Assembly: GCF_029852145.1 (NCBI RefSeq)
Contig: NC_079972.1
Span: 458,901 to 522,900 of the forward strand
Length of the DNA: 64,000 nt
From: Microplitis mediator
Taxonomy: Eukaryota > Arthropoda > Insecta > Hymenoptera > Braconidae
Direction of reading: 5' to 3'
This document shows positions 1 to 15,300 of this stretch, piece after piece. Within the stretch, counting starts at the first letter, position 1. The number at the start of each line of letters is the position of its first letter. A model generated the notes under the pieces. It was not told where the DNA came from, did not search any database, and saw nothing but the letters and a program-made list of their open reading frames with translations. The translations under genes were made by a program, and so were the position numbers.

Positions 1-780
1 TAATTACACTTAAAATTGTAAGAACTTAATAATTATAGCGAATGCGACTCAATAATTACGTGATAGCAAATGCGGTCTATAAAAGAATCACGTATAATAA
101 ATTCGACACGTGGTCGATAGCGGTTAATGACGCGATAATTATTATTATTATTAATTATATGCAAGTAACAATTAATTTCTACTCAATAAATAGCAGCCTC
201 ATTGCACTGTCTAATTATTGAGAGACTTTAGCGTCGCAGTTCTGAATTACATCACACAAGAGATAATTTATATTGAGTGAAGCGGTTAGACGGATAGCTG
301 TTTTTGTACTGATCAATCCACAATGTCGATCCTGGCTTGAGCGTTGTTGAGCCGGCGTTCCCACTTGGTGTTGACGGGACATCATTGCTGCATAAAAGAC
401 GAATTTTTCCATTGGCTTAAAAGCGCGGCAACAGAAAGTAGTTAGCAGCCAATTTCCTTATTGGCGGCCGAGCACGCTGATATAAGACGAACTATTCGAT
501 TGGCCGACTGGTAGCGGGTTCTCATGCCGTTTTGACACGGTCATGAGCAAGAAATTGCAGGTGTCGGACCCAGATAACGACTGACCCGGCACTATTCTGA
601 CATTCAAGTCAGTAGCGAGTTCGGCTGCTCCCGTATGTAGCGAAAGTACACGAAGCTTTTCAAAATGGTTAAGCTCGTGACTGAACAGTAGTACTTATCT
701 GATATTACTCTGAGATAATATTGTGAGACTATTTGGAGAAATTACGTGATTTCCGAAAGAAAATAAATTAAAATTACAGA
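1..780. other. Left edge, dispersed repeat material
   Basis: No coding exon recognised. Bases about 20-110 resemble 56430-56525 (shared words AATAGCGAATGCGACT, CACC/GTGGTCG), so this is part of a dispersed repeat whose borders I cannot fix. Confidence 0.4.
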
Positions 781-803
781 ATAAAAATTGTTTTTTAATT
801 TTT

Positions 804-1725
<922 letters not shown>

Positions 1726-2098
1726 GACTAAAAATGGCTGAAAAAGCATTACAAAATTTTTTGTTTCCAATTTTAAATTTTTTTTCAGAAAGATCGTTAA
1801 AAATCAAACAAGATGACCTCCCACATCATGAGATTATCATAACTATAGTCAAAGTTATATCCTTTTTAAGCAAAAATGACAACTCCGGAAGGGGTGGGAT
1901 TAAGAGCTAAAAATTTAGCTGAAGACTTCTTTCTGCATGTATGAAAATATATTAAAAAATTAAAAAATCGAAGAGGGTTACCGTCGAAATGTCGTTGAAT
2001 TGACGTGGAATGACCCATAAATAGAATACTTTTCATTCATTTAAAAAAAAAAATCTAATAACCAAATTAGGATTTAATTCAAACGATATTTTATTTCT

Positions 2099-2582
2099 CA
2101 TGTTACGTTCTGGCTTTAATTACATTTAAATAAAAATTTTAGAAATTCTTTTTTTGAAGTCTTGAATTATTTATTCGCCGCGTCGGGCGAATAAACGGTT
2201 CGGCACTTCTTAGAATCATAAATAAATGAATAAATCGTTACTTTGTTGGCGAAATTATTTTTTTTCACCGCCAACAATGTAACGGAAATCTCTTGCGATA
2301 AGAGAATCGCCGTGGCTCGCGAATAGTCCAAACTCATGACGATGCATGAGACTCGGGCGACGATGGTGTTCACCAGAGTAACCTGAGATGCAACGTCGCA
2401 ATAATTAATTTTTATAGTTCATTGTACTCGGAATAAAAATCTAGAGCAACCAGTCAGCCGATGAACATCTTAGGCCCCGGACGTACGTCCGGAGACCGGC
2501 TGGCTCCAATCAAATTTTTAATATTTAAAATATATTCACATTCTTATAATTAAAATGTTTTATTTTAATTCTCGAACCCTAC
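2099..2582 (+). repeat. Possible solo LTR
   Basis: The interval begins TGTTACG and ends CCCTACA, contains AATAAA near 2433 and is GC-richer than its surroundings. No target duplication is visible, so this is a weak call based on ends and composition only. Confidence 0.25.
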
Positions 2583-2699
2583 AAAATACATAAAAATTAG
2601 AGAGAGCTCAGCAACGGGTGCAACTGGGGTCGATTGACACCCTAACGCCACCAACCTGGTAATTTTTCATAAACCTGGATTTTCCAGTATGTAACACTT

Positions 2700-3015
2700 A
2701 CATCCTTGATTTTTCAAAAGATCACGACGGTCGTGGGTTCGAGACCTGTCACGGGTAAAACTTCAATAGTAATTTTCAGCCAGTAAACATAAAATATACA
2801 TCAATACGTACAAAATAAATTAATTTAAAATTGAATTATCGTTATTTTTATTTTTTTAAATAATTCTAGGGATTGTGCTCGATCAGTCCTGATCATACTT
2901 GGTCAAACATGATTATGCTTGCTCAAACATGATCATGCCTAGATATTCGCCAGCCATGAGCATGCTTGATCATGCATGAGGAAGCATAATCATACCTGAT
3001 CAATATTATCAGAAC
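2700..3015 (+). repeat. SINE-like dispersed repeat, copy 1
   Basis: Contains a pol III B-box-like GTGGGTTCGAGACC followed by an AT-rich body and a tail of repeated CATGATCATGC words. A second, 5'-truncated copy is at 60766-61011. Consistent with a tRNA-derived SINE, but the A box is not convincing. Confidence 0.45.
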
Positions 3016-3190
3016 TGTTGTTTTTTTTTAATTTTTTGTTGAAAGCGATTTGATTTTTAATTTCAGATACAGAAGTTCTTTAGTTTAAAAGGTGGCAACT
3101 CTACTTGAAATTAAAATCGTAATCTAAAGAAGTCATGGCAAAAATACAAATCACAACTTAGATTTTCTTCAAAGTACTCAAAGGGAAACT

Positions 3191-3303
3191 ATGGCTAATG
3201 AAGACAAATTAGTTTCACGATTAACAATTGACCGAGCAGCTTTTCTGCTTCTTAGGGTGAAAAGAGCATTTAAGAAACGGAAACAAGAAAAGAAAGAAGC
3301 AAG
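3191..3303 (+). CDS. wake: wake exon 1 (putative start exon)
   Basis: 37 codons plus 2 nt, ending at a GTATTT donor. It encodes a short basic segment (VKRAFKKRKQEKKEAR at its end). An AG-rich upstream sequence means it could also be an internal exon with the true start farther left. Confidence 0.65.
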
Positions 3304-6300
3304 GTATTTATTAAAAACCAAATTTTTTTTATTGGTAACGTCATTTTATTTGAAAATATTTCATCACAGTTTTAAATGGAATCATTCAAAGAAGTTACAT
3401 GTCCATATGCACTTTGATCAAGCCTTACATTGCCATATATAGTATGTAATATTTATAAAAACAGACGGTACACTTTTATACATGCATATAACACAGTGTA
3501 TAGAATTTTACATTTTAATCATGACACAATTTTACTAGGGAATTTTCGTATACTTTCATCTATTCGTGGTCGTGTGGCAAGACAAAATGATATTTTTTAT
3601 CGATTACCTTGGAGAACAGTATCTTATGAGAAATTATTTTTATTATCGGCTCTTAGATTATGGAATTACGTACCATCGGAAATAGCTGCTTTAAATAATT
3701 ATGCTGAGTTCAGATCAGCGTGTTATACATTATTTTTTGAAAGAACTACTGACTTATAAAAAATACACATTTTTAAATATTTTTTTCTAAGAAACTAGAC
3801 AGTGAATCATATTAAAATTTTTAAAATACATCGATAAAGTACTTATATATTTATACACTAAGTTTCAAATCTTAAAGTTGGAAAATTCTTTTTACATTAG
3901 ATTCGCTCGAACCTCCTTAATATCAATCGCTCCAAAAAATTTAGAATAAGAATAATAAGAATAGGATAGAGCATGCGCGGTAGCCTACCTGACTAGAAAT
4001 TTTAGTTAGGCAGTGATAAGGCCCGAATAAGGCATGCCACATTTCAGACTTGCGCCAAATGAGGCAACTAAACTAGGTCGAGATCTCGAATGTAACGCAG
4101 TTGCGAGGCCCTGCCTAATTTGGCTTCCTTCTTAGGCAGCGGTTTGGAAACCATACTTGCTAGTGGTAGCATAAAACGAGCCCGCGCCAAATGAGGCAAC
4201 CGCATAAGGCTCGCATCGTATACAAGCCCTATGCTTATACACAGAAATAGGCAATATATGGACATGTATGACTGTCATGATCATATTATTTTGTTGAATT
4301 AAAATAAAAAAAAATTATTTTTTTTATTGTTTAAAATTATTTTTGCAGAGCAATTGTCATCAGATGTGCTAATTTAATGTTATTTTAATTTCCAATCAAA
4401 TTAGAAACTTTTAATTCAGGAAGAAAAACGAAACTTATCAAGGACCGCTATCGTGGGATTCGAACCCGGGACCCTACGCACGAAAGACTGATGCTTTAAC
4501 TACTACGCTACACTACCGATTGTGACTCCTAAGTTCATTTATGCTATTTAAATATTATTCGGTATCAGCCGGGAATTCCAAAGATATACCTAGCTTTGGC
4601 AAGCCTTTAGTCATCCTCATTGCGTTTTAGTCAGGAATCCAAAAGATACACTGATAGTTTCACCGGAAAAGTAAAAAGATCTCCAACTTTACTTCGAGCT
4701 CTAATAACTTTTGAATAGATGGATTTATCGAAAAATGATAAGAGACCTTTTTTGTAGAGCGTTCAATTTCCTACAAAACTATGTATTAGTCTCTTTGATC
4801 TATTGATTTGTTAACGAGGTTAAAAAGCTAAAAAAAAAAATTTTCCCATGTTATTTAAATGAGAAAACCGAATTTTTCAATGAGCTAGGTCTGTAATCGA
4901 CATAGAATTTTTTTTCTTGCGCGAAAATTTTTTTTTTGTGTTGAACTATGATTTTTTCCACATGCACTTAAAAACATAAAATCTGGCTCCGAAATGAAGC
5001 ACCCTAATATATACATATATATATATATATATTTGAACAGATATTTTTTTAATGTGCGGGGTTCTTATTGATTAAAATTTTTTTTTCCATGCTTCAATAG
5101 TGAAATACTTGAATCAGAAGGAAATTCATCAATTTATCGAATTGTTAATAATCGCTATGATAATAGACACTCTCGACCTGCTCCACTTTTACGCTCTAAA
5201 ACATTGCCTGCAATAATGGTTCCAAATGTTGATATTTTTTCACTGCAAGTCAATACTCATCAGCTTGCTAAAAATAAAGGTTTGTTTTCAAGTTAGCTAT
5301 CTCAGTTATTTCATTTACACTAAACAAACTTTATTATTTACTGTTCCCAGTTGAACCAGTAAACATCAAGAGACAACAAGCCTCTTCTATGTCAAAATAT
5401 AATGTTGAAAATATTTCATCAGCTGTAAATAACAATAGATTCCACATACCAAGAGTCTTCTTTGCTGATCATATGCTAGGTACGATTTTGCAAGCGAGCA
5501 TAAACGATTAAGAAATTTCAAATCCTAATGACAATTTATTGAATTCTTTAAGAACGGCGTAAATCTACAAAAATAATTCACAATGAGCATAATACTTGCC
5601 AACACAATAGCATTCAAACCAGTAGTAGTAAATTCAATGATGTACATGGTTCAGGCATCGGTTCAGAACCATTTAACAAAGCCAATAACTTATTAAATCC
5701 ACAAATAAACTACAACATCATTCCGTACGTTATTTTTGAAAAAAATTATTGACAGTGTTTCAATTTATGTTAGCATATATTTTCAAGTTTAATTTCAGTA
5801 ATTTTGTGATTTTATTCAAGATTTGCGGAAAATGATCATAGATTGAGACAAAATAACCCTATTCCACGAAAAATATCTATACAAAGGAGTACTTCTATGG
5901 ATAATATATTTTACTCGACGGACTTGAAAGTTTATACATCAAATCAGACTGATAATTTTGTGAAAAATATTCAAGTATTGAACTGTAAACGCGAAAATAA
6001 ATTTGATATCAATACTGAACCTAGTTCACCTGCCTTTGTAAATAGCGATTGTGCGAGTCAAAATACGATTTTCAACTCAATTCCTCTAACCAGAGTGAAA
6101 CGATTACAAACAATTGATCAACAGAATTTTATTTACAATGAAATTGGTAGACGAAGCAAGAGGCTAAGAACTCCTGTTTGTGAGTAAATCATCATTATAT
6201 TTATTTTCGATTGTATCCTATGAGAAAGTTGAGTAATAATGTTTGCCTCGGTATTATGATATTCACATTATAATATGCTTAGTGAATAAATAAAACTCTA

Positions 6301-9300
6301 TGTCAACGTACTACCGATTAAATTTTTGACTGCCGTTCGATCTTAGGCTATTAACGCTAGCCTGATCACCATACGTGAGTTAACGACTTAAGTCGGTAAG
6401 AAACTTTATCTCATGACCATTTCACCCGGTCGGTGGAGAAAGATTCGCCTCGATTCTTTGATGCCGAATGTTGGTCGCAATAGCTATAATAATTCCAAAT
6501 CATTCAGACTATTCACGATTGCTGCAGTACTTCTGATGGTAGGCAATGACCACTAAACCCCAGGTTGGGCCTCATTGGAGTATCAATAGACTCCTGGCGG
6601 ACCCTGGCTATCAATTATTTATGTTTTGTTATATAATTTTATACTTTAAGTTTTGTTAATTTTAAATTGACTGACGCCGATCTCACCTGCTATTTTAATA
6701 TCTATAATTATTAAATACATACATGATTAGGTTAAGTATTTGGAAAAGGAAACTTTGTTGGAAACTCAAACTGCTATTAAGCGCTCGAGGCTATAAGACA
6801 GTGTGGAAAAGCTAATAAGCGCTTGTCCCTCGATAGCAATTATATTACGCAAGTTGCTTAAGCAGATTATTTGAGCAAATACTTAATGCAAAATATATCG
6901 TCATGTCCGAAAATAGCCGTTCAAAATTTTTTTCAATGTGTCTGGCTGTATGTAATGCAGCAACCCGAGTGGAAATTCAAGAACCGATTTAATCGTAACA
7001 GTTTCCAATCACTCTGATGTTTCATTTACCGCCTAAAAAGATGCCTGTTTTGACCGTGCAAGATGAAACATAAGAATAAATACGATGAAACCAGACCTGA
7101 AATAATAATAATAATGATAACAACGATCTAAGAGTACCTAGCGAACGTGGGTACGAATCCCACGTAGATTAATTCATTTTTTTGTTTTCAAATTTTTTAT
7201 TCGTTTTAAAATATCTGTTAAATAATCTGTAACAAAATGAACTTATAAAATTGCATTAAATTTCATAGAATTTTATTTTTTTTTTAAATTTGTACATAAT
7301 GTCATAAAACATTTAAAAATTTTATGATATTTCTTATTCGAATTATACATTTTTAACTTCCCGCTGAAAAAATTTTTTTTTTTCGTTTTTTTGGATATTG
7401 CGAAAACTGTTGGATCGATCAATTTCAAAATCTAATCAGCTCTAGAACTCGATAAAAGCTTTCGATTGCCACCAAGAACGTCTCAATCAGATTATCCGTT
7501 CAATGATATCGTCGACGAAAGAAACAGTAGAAAACAGTTTTTTGCAAATATCTTCGAAACGACGAAGCCAATCATTCACAAAATTTTATCAGCTCTAGAC
7601 CTCAATAAAACGCGCCGATTGCGACCTCAACCGTCTTAATCGGATTATCCGTTTGAGAGATATCGTCGACGAAAGAATGAAAAAAAATCGTTTTTTTTTG
7701 TTTTTCGTGAATATTTCGGAAACTATCGAATCGATCAATTCCAAAATCTAATCAGCTCTAGAACTCGATAAAAGCTTTCGATTGCCACCTCAACCTTCTC
7801 AATCGGTTAATTCGTTCGCGGGATGTCGTGGGAGAAAAAATTGGTAAAAAACGGTTTATTCGAAAACAATAGAATACAAACGTATTTTCGAGCTCGAAGA
7901 GCTCGAAAATGTATTCACAACAATGTTTACGAGCTCAAGGAGCTCGAAAACAGCGGGAAGTTTTAGGGCTGGCCCGCAGGGTCAACCGATAGACAGATTT
8001 TTTTTTCTTTATTAAACTTGATGCTATTTCATTCATGGTGATCTCAATTTCATTCAAGCATAAAATTTGATTGATTTTCATAAGAGTCTCCTATAGATAG
8101 TACGAAAATTTTGAACGGCCAGCAAAAAAAATCGTTATGAAAATCAAAGTTTTTATACATTAGTATAAAATTTCATAAAATTCGCTAAACTATTAAAAAA
8201 TCATATAAATTATGATAATAGCATTTAAACTTAAAAAGCATTTTTAATTTATTCAATTCATAAATCTCCCTAAAAGTAGTTTATTAAATAATATATTTAA
8301 CTCCGAATATGAATTATGGAGTCAACCATGATATCATGATCTTACCATATTTTCATAAGTCATTCTTTCACATTTCAATAAATATACCATTTATAGTCTA
8401 GTCGACAAGTTGAAAATCGTCCAAAATATAGATACTGCTCTTAAAATTAGGTGCGATAGTTCATTGGATCCGGAATGACGCCTAGAAAAATGTTTTCAAA
8501 GCGTGTATTAGCGCGTAAAAAATTGCAAAAGTTATAAACAATTAAAGATGAAAAATTGAAGGTATTTCGTTTTTTTCCAATATTTCATAGACTATTAATA
8601 TTTAAGAAATCTAACAAAAAGATTCTTAAAGAGGAGGAAATTTCCAATCAAAAACTCTTACTCCCCGGATTTCTATCTCCATTATTTATAATTTTAATTT
8701 AACGCTGAAAATGGGTCTCCGCGCGACATTTTTTGGTTGCGCGTGCGGCGTCAAAAGCGAGTAGACACATTGATTAATTTATTTAAAGTATTAAGTATTT
8801 TTTTTTAATTTTAAAAAATTATGATGTATTCTGAACACTTTAAATAATTTATTCCCGTTGGAAATTTTACTTAAAGTTAATTTTTCAACAAATTGAACGA
8901 TTCTTAACTAACAAAATTTTCTCGAACTTACGTCTTCATTGTAAATGAGAAAAAATGTTTAAATAATTGTCGTATAAATTTTTCGCTTCGTGGAGCCTTT
9001 CTTACATACATACTCAACAAGATTACGCCTAAAAGTTGAAAAAATATTCATACTTTGTTTATAATAATTTTTGTACTTGAACAAAAACTGAAAAATCCAA
9101 GTAATGTTAAAAAATTTTATTTTTTTCTTAATCATCATATTACCGTTTTTTTATTCATATAAGATATTAATTGAATTGCAAAAAAAATTTTTTACGCCAT
9201 TTGTTGATAAATTTTTTATAAACAAATTGATTATTTCAATATTTTTAAAAAATTTTTTTTCACAAATTCATTATACAACAAATATTATGATTTTTAAAAG

Positions 9301-12300
9301 AAAAATTTTTCCTTAATAACAAATTTTAATTGTTTATAATCGTTTTTTAAATATTTCTATTGTTTAAATAATTAGTTAAGAAATTTTCTTTTATATAAAA
9401 ATCATAATTGACAGTCCTCTATAAAGTAACAAAAAAATAAAAATTTTTTCACCAACAATTCCATTGTTTATTAACTTACCAATTTGTTATAAACAAATTT
9501 TTAACTTTGTTATATTTTTTTTCTGAAACCTATAAAATAAACAAAAACAACCACATATAAAAAAGTTTAGAAAAAATTTTTTTTCAATTTTTTATTGTAC
9601 TTTCAAAAAACACGTGCCACAAATGTTGCAGCGGCTGCTTCATTTGTCTACTAAAAAACTAATATAACTTTTAAACTATTAGAGATACGAAAATGAACAT
9701 CCTGGACGATTTTTTGAAGGATTAAACGATCTTTCAAATGAGCTATTAAAAAAATTTTTAGTTATTGCTAATTTATTGTTATGCGCATTTGTTTATAAAA
9801 ACTAATATTTTTTTCGATGCTTGTCGAACTCTCGTGGTTTCTAACTAGTGAGAGAACCGTAAAACAGAAAAAACGGCATTTAACTTTTTAAAAAATGCAT
9901 AACAATAGATTTAGCAATAACTAACAAATTAATTAACTAACTAACAATCTTTAATTGTTTATAACTTTTGCAATTTTTTACGTGCTAATACACGCTTTGA
10001 GAACATTTTTCTAGGCGTCATTCCGGATCCAATGAGCTATCGCACCTAATTTTAAGAGCAGTATCTCTATTTTGGACGATTTTCAACTTGTCGACTAGAC
10101 TATTATTACTCCAACGCGATCACGCGCGTGATCGTACGTAGGTAAGCGCAGTGGATAACAGCAAGGACTTAGAATCGAATGGATTGGGGCTGTCAAAGTC
10201 GATTCCGATTCTAATCGAGAATCGACTTTTCTTTTTAAAAATTCGATTTTTTAGAATCGACTTTTAGTTTTTGGAGTTGATCAAGAATCAATTCTTAACA
10301 TGCGACTTTTAGATAATTTTTTTTTTTAATTAATAAAAAAAACACAGGCTGTGGACTACAGTCCATTTAGCCTAACTCTTACACTGAAAGAAAAAAAAAC
10401 TTTTCCCAAGTATAAATACTTGATTTAAAGAAATATTTACTTGGTACTATACAAACAAATAACATTCTTAATGATAGTAAATATGTACTTCAACCGAGTA
10501 ATATTTTCTTGATTTAAGAATTTCTATACTTATTTTAAGAAAATATACTTGATCGGAGTACATTTTTACTAAGATTAAACAAATATTTACTCGGTAGGAT
10601 ACAAACATTTATATACTTGAAAAAAGTTTTTTTTTCTCTCAGTGTAGATAAATTAGTCAGATTAATAATAAGTCTTATGCTTGGCTTATTTATTCTTGCA
10701 AAGGAAATACTGCGTATAGCGCAAATTTTCAATAAATATATGTCAGATATTTAGAGTGTGGCTATCAGGGTGGCTTCAGATTATGACAGTAGCTTGAAAT
10801 TAACTTGCAGTTTGGCTATCAGGGCAGGGTATGCGGGATGGTAATTCTCTTTCTTACCACCTGAGTACATTTTTTCTGTTGTAGATAATTCAGAATACGC
10901 ATGTCTATTAAAAGGCAAAAGTGATAGCAGCAGGTCGATCGTTAATCAGGAAAAAGCAGGTAAATGAGCCTGTCAAATTTAACCGTTGCATTCGGTTGAT
11001 TGTGGTTCGATTTTTTTGATCGTGATAAAGCTGATAGTGATTACTGTATTTTAAGTGATACAAAAGACAATAAACAGTTGAATGAAATATTTTATCTGAC
11101 AGTTCTAATGTTCATTGATAAAATGTAGTCGTAGTTTTTTTTTATTCTTTACATCAGTTTATTAAAAAATGTTTATATGTTGTCATGCAAATTTAAGGTT
11201 ATAAATTGTAATATACCTATTTGAGCAACACATTTTGCAATATCGTTAAACCAATTTGAATAAAACAAGTTTGAAACAACGTGAAATTGAATTATTGAAT
11301 GTAAATGTTGTTGCCTATGTCAACATGAAATAAATTTACCGGGACTGAATTATTGAAAAAACGAATGAAATTTAACATCAATCAAGCCGTTTTAAAAATC
11401 GACATAAAGTTTGTTAATTGAAGAAAGTAAATGATGAAAAAATCTAAATTAGTTTTTTGCATTGAAAACGTGTTTTTATTAGAACTGTCCCTTTTAAAGG
11501 TATGTATTTTTATTAAATTTTCAATGATTAATATAATGAATAGTACAGAATAAATTAATATTTAAATTATTATCATGAGCTTAAATATATTGATTCTACA
11601 TATATACAAATCAGTATGTACATTAGGTCCTATGTACAAATAACACGAGTTGTCATTGCTACGACACTGTAACATTTCTAATGCTAAGTTTTTGATGGGG
11701 GACTACATAGAGTAGGGTGTACGTAATGGGGACTTAATGCAGCTGTTGCTTGAAAGCACATGGGGATAGTGACTTAGTCCAGTGAGATACAGTCATTCGG
11801 AATTTCATTTATACCTGCGTCAGTAAAAACTATAAACTTAAAGCATCAACACACATTGTATTGGTAAAGAAAATGAAAAAAAAAAAAGTTTATAGTTCTG
11901 TGATGCTTGTGATTATTTGTAAATTTTTAAAAATTGTGTAATTATTCCGGGAGCAATAATAAAATTAGATAAACTCATATCGTATTTTATAATATTTACT
12001 AGTAAAATTATTTTTTAAAGCGTCTTCAGAGTGTGTTTTTGAATTAGAATCGAATAAATAATTTATTGAAAAGACGTACACTGAGAGAAAAAAAATTAAA
12101 TTCAAGTAAGGTAAAAGCACCAATTATTGACACTATAAGAGACAAGATTGTAATTCCATTTTTTTAAACATATTAACGATTAATATTATTGAATTTTAAT
12201 TTTAACATTGTCTTATTTAGTCTTTTAACTAAACAAATCCAAATTTTTTTATAATAATAAATTACATTTACTAATTAATTTAAAGCGATAAAACAAGGTA

Positions 12301-15300
12301 CCCGGGTGCACCAATTATTGACAGGTTAAAAACCCGACTGATCTAACTACTGACATGCTGTTGCTCCAATCATTGACACCCTTAATGCACATGCGTCACT
12401 GATCTGTTGAACTTTATATTTACTTTTTGAAAATGAGGTTAATTTTTAATTTAATTAAATAAATATTTATTTAATAATGTTTTCACTTACCTTTATTTTA
12501 AACAAGAAACTAATAAAAAAGTTTTTTAATTAAATAAAAATCAAGTAATCATTTTTTTAATAATAATTTAAAATTATACATATGACAGCGTTGGTTCTCG
12601 AATATTATGGTTTAAGTTTTTAATGGATTTATGTTTGAAAAAAAAGACGTTATGGCGCTGTCTACTGACCTGTCAATATGAGATACAACTTAAATATTAT
12701 GTACTAATTATTGACATCCACTATTTTAAAATTAAAAAGCATATAATTTTACTGTAAATATATGATATTGTTAATTTTTTATATTTTATTTATTTATGAA
12801 AAAAAAGTTGATGTGATTAGATGGAAAAAATAATTAAAAATCATCGTTTCAAAAGACTGCTTTTCTAACCGCAATAGTGAAGAAAATTGACGCTCACAAG
12901 CTGTTTCGATAGACTCGAATGAATTTTATTTTTTTTATTAATGAATTTTTAATATTTTTCACTAACAATAATTTTTTTTCGATTTCTTAAATTATATAAA
13001 TTGTTTAAAAATGTACACGATCATTATTAATATAGTAGGTAATTAAATATGTTTTAAAAGGGATAGGGCGTCAATAATTGGACCCCCGTCAATAATTGTT
13101 GCTTTTACCTTAATTATTTTTCTTATTTCCATAAATACTCAAATTAAGTAATTTTTTTCTTAAATTAAATTGATTGTTTTTATTTTTAAAAAACTATTGC
13201 TTCACTTTAGTAATAAATTTCTAAATCATCAATCATTTAAGACAAGCAAATATTTCTTCAATTTAGTTGATACGTTCTCAAATTTATTACAATTAAACGC
13301 TTCAATAAAGCAATTGTTTGGTTAAATAAAAAAAAGGAACTCAAGGAAGATATAATTCAAAATAAAAAAAAAAAATTTTTGCACTAAGAAAAAAATTTGT
13401 TTTCATAACATAACGGAATTGATGGAAACATAAAATATATTTATTTTTCAAGAGCTACTTCAATAAACTAATAAATATTTAAATTCTATAATTTAATTGT
13501 GTAAATTAATATTTAAGATGACATACATCGTCTAATAGTATTATTTTGACAAAATCAAATTGTTTTCTTAGTATTAAGCAAAACACTTGAATAAAGTAAT
13601 TATTTGACTTGATTGACGAAAATAATTGCTTGGAACTATTTAAGTAACTAAAATTCTTAAATCAAGCATTTTTTCTCGAAAATATACATTTTTTTCTTTC
13701 AGTGTAGTCCATAAAATAAAATATTTTTATTTATGTACCTAACGATATTAAATAGATGAAAATTAAAATATTAATTAAGTGATGCGGTGTCAATAAAAAT
13801 AAAGATATTATTTTATGGTGAATTATTAATCGTAGTAAAATTGGTTACCAAAAACAAAAAAGTGATAACATTGAGTAATATAAATTTTAAAAACTATAGG
13901 CTCAATGAAATTTCGAAAAAGTATAAATAATGAAAATTTAAAAATGGAACTTGTTTCCAGGCATCGTACCGCATATTCTAGTCGAATATCTGACAAAAAA
14001 AAGTTTAAGCGAGTACGATCCTCTGTTAAGTTAATATCAAAATTATATAACCAAATCGAAGTTAACAATTCATTAAAATATCATACCGAAAAAAGTACAA
14101 CATCGGATTTAACTAAAAATTCACAAACAGTCGACAGCTTGGAAAATCCAGTAAATGTTGAAAAAATTTCAAATGATTTAAAAACGAAATTATCGCTTGC
14201 AAGTTCAAGCAACTTTGTTAGACATGAATCTGAAAGTCATAAAGGATATGAAAATCCTAGTTTTGTTCTAGATTCTTCTCATGAAACGTCTTTAACAAGT
14301 TATCTTTTTGAATCAGTTACTGATAGTAACGAAAAATATAACGATTATGAAAAAGTAGAATATCAAATCGAGTTACATAAACGCATTGAGAATGAGTTCC
14401 CTACTATTGTCGATGAGCATTCCAATAAACTTGAAGGTTTGTGTCAAAATTATACACAACAAAAGGAAAAGAACAGTGAAAATGGTAACTGCAAACGTTC
14501 ATGTAGTAATAAAATAAATAGCTTTAGTTGGAAAACTCAAGTTGATCAAAAATTTAATTCACAACTTTTTGTCGATGATAACTCCACTTTAAACAGTATG
14601 TTTATTTTTATTCATAATATTACGTGTAATTTTACTATCTTCTGATCCAGTCGAACGCGATAATTTTTTATTTTTTGTATAAATTTAAATGCTTTTAGTA
14701 AAATTCTATTTTTTGTTTTGTACTTCTGAATTATTTTCAATTTATTTTTTAAATTATTATATATTCTAATTTCCATTTGAATAGAATAACAATTCTTACA
14801 AGAAATGGAATTCTTAGAAGGGTTTGGAAAAAAAAAAATTCAACTTCAAGCGCATAGTCATGAAGGCAACTACTTGATAGTAGGGTCCATCAACCCTTTA
14901 ACGGCTCAGCTTTCTCTCAACGTATACTTGCATGGTATTTTTTTTTCTTTTGTTGTAATTTATAATTTTTTATTTTAACTAATTCTTCTACATCTTTCTT
15001 TTAAATATAAATAACATAAAAACTAACATTAAATCATACCAAAAAAAAAATTTTAATTTCACTAAAGAATGGAAATTTGTTTAGTTTTGTTTACAGCAAT
15101 TGAACACGAAAACTTGGAGAAAGTTAAGTCAATACTTGAATCTGCTGACGTAGACATTAATAGGTAAGAACAAAATTATAAATAATTTTTATTTTTAACT
15201 TCCCGCTAAGAAAATCGACGATTTATGAAAAATTACGAAGTTATTGTTTTCATCCCGATTTGCGATAATCGAAATTTCATCAGATGTCGACGTTCTAAGG

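Noticed and set aside
4441..4521. Functional tRNA gene
   Set aside because: The B box is good, but the T and acceptor stems do not pair and no clear anticodon arm forms.
7140..7170. tRNA gene at the isolated T-arm
   Set aside because: Only the T-arm stem-loop is present; no D-arm or acceptor partner.
9090..9600. 70-residue Phe/Ile/Lys ORF
   Set aside because: Pure AT-rich composition inside a TIR element.
13826..14068. 80-residue minus-strand ORF
   Set aside because: Antisense shadow of wake exon 6.
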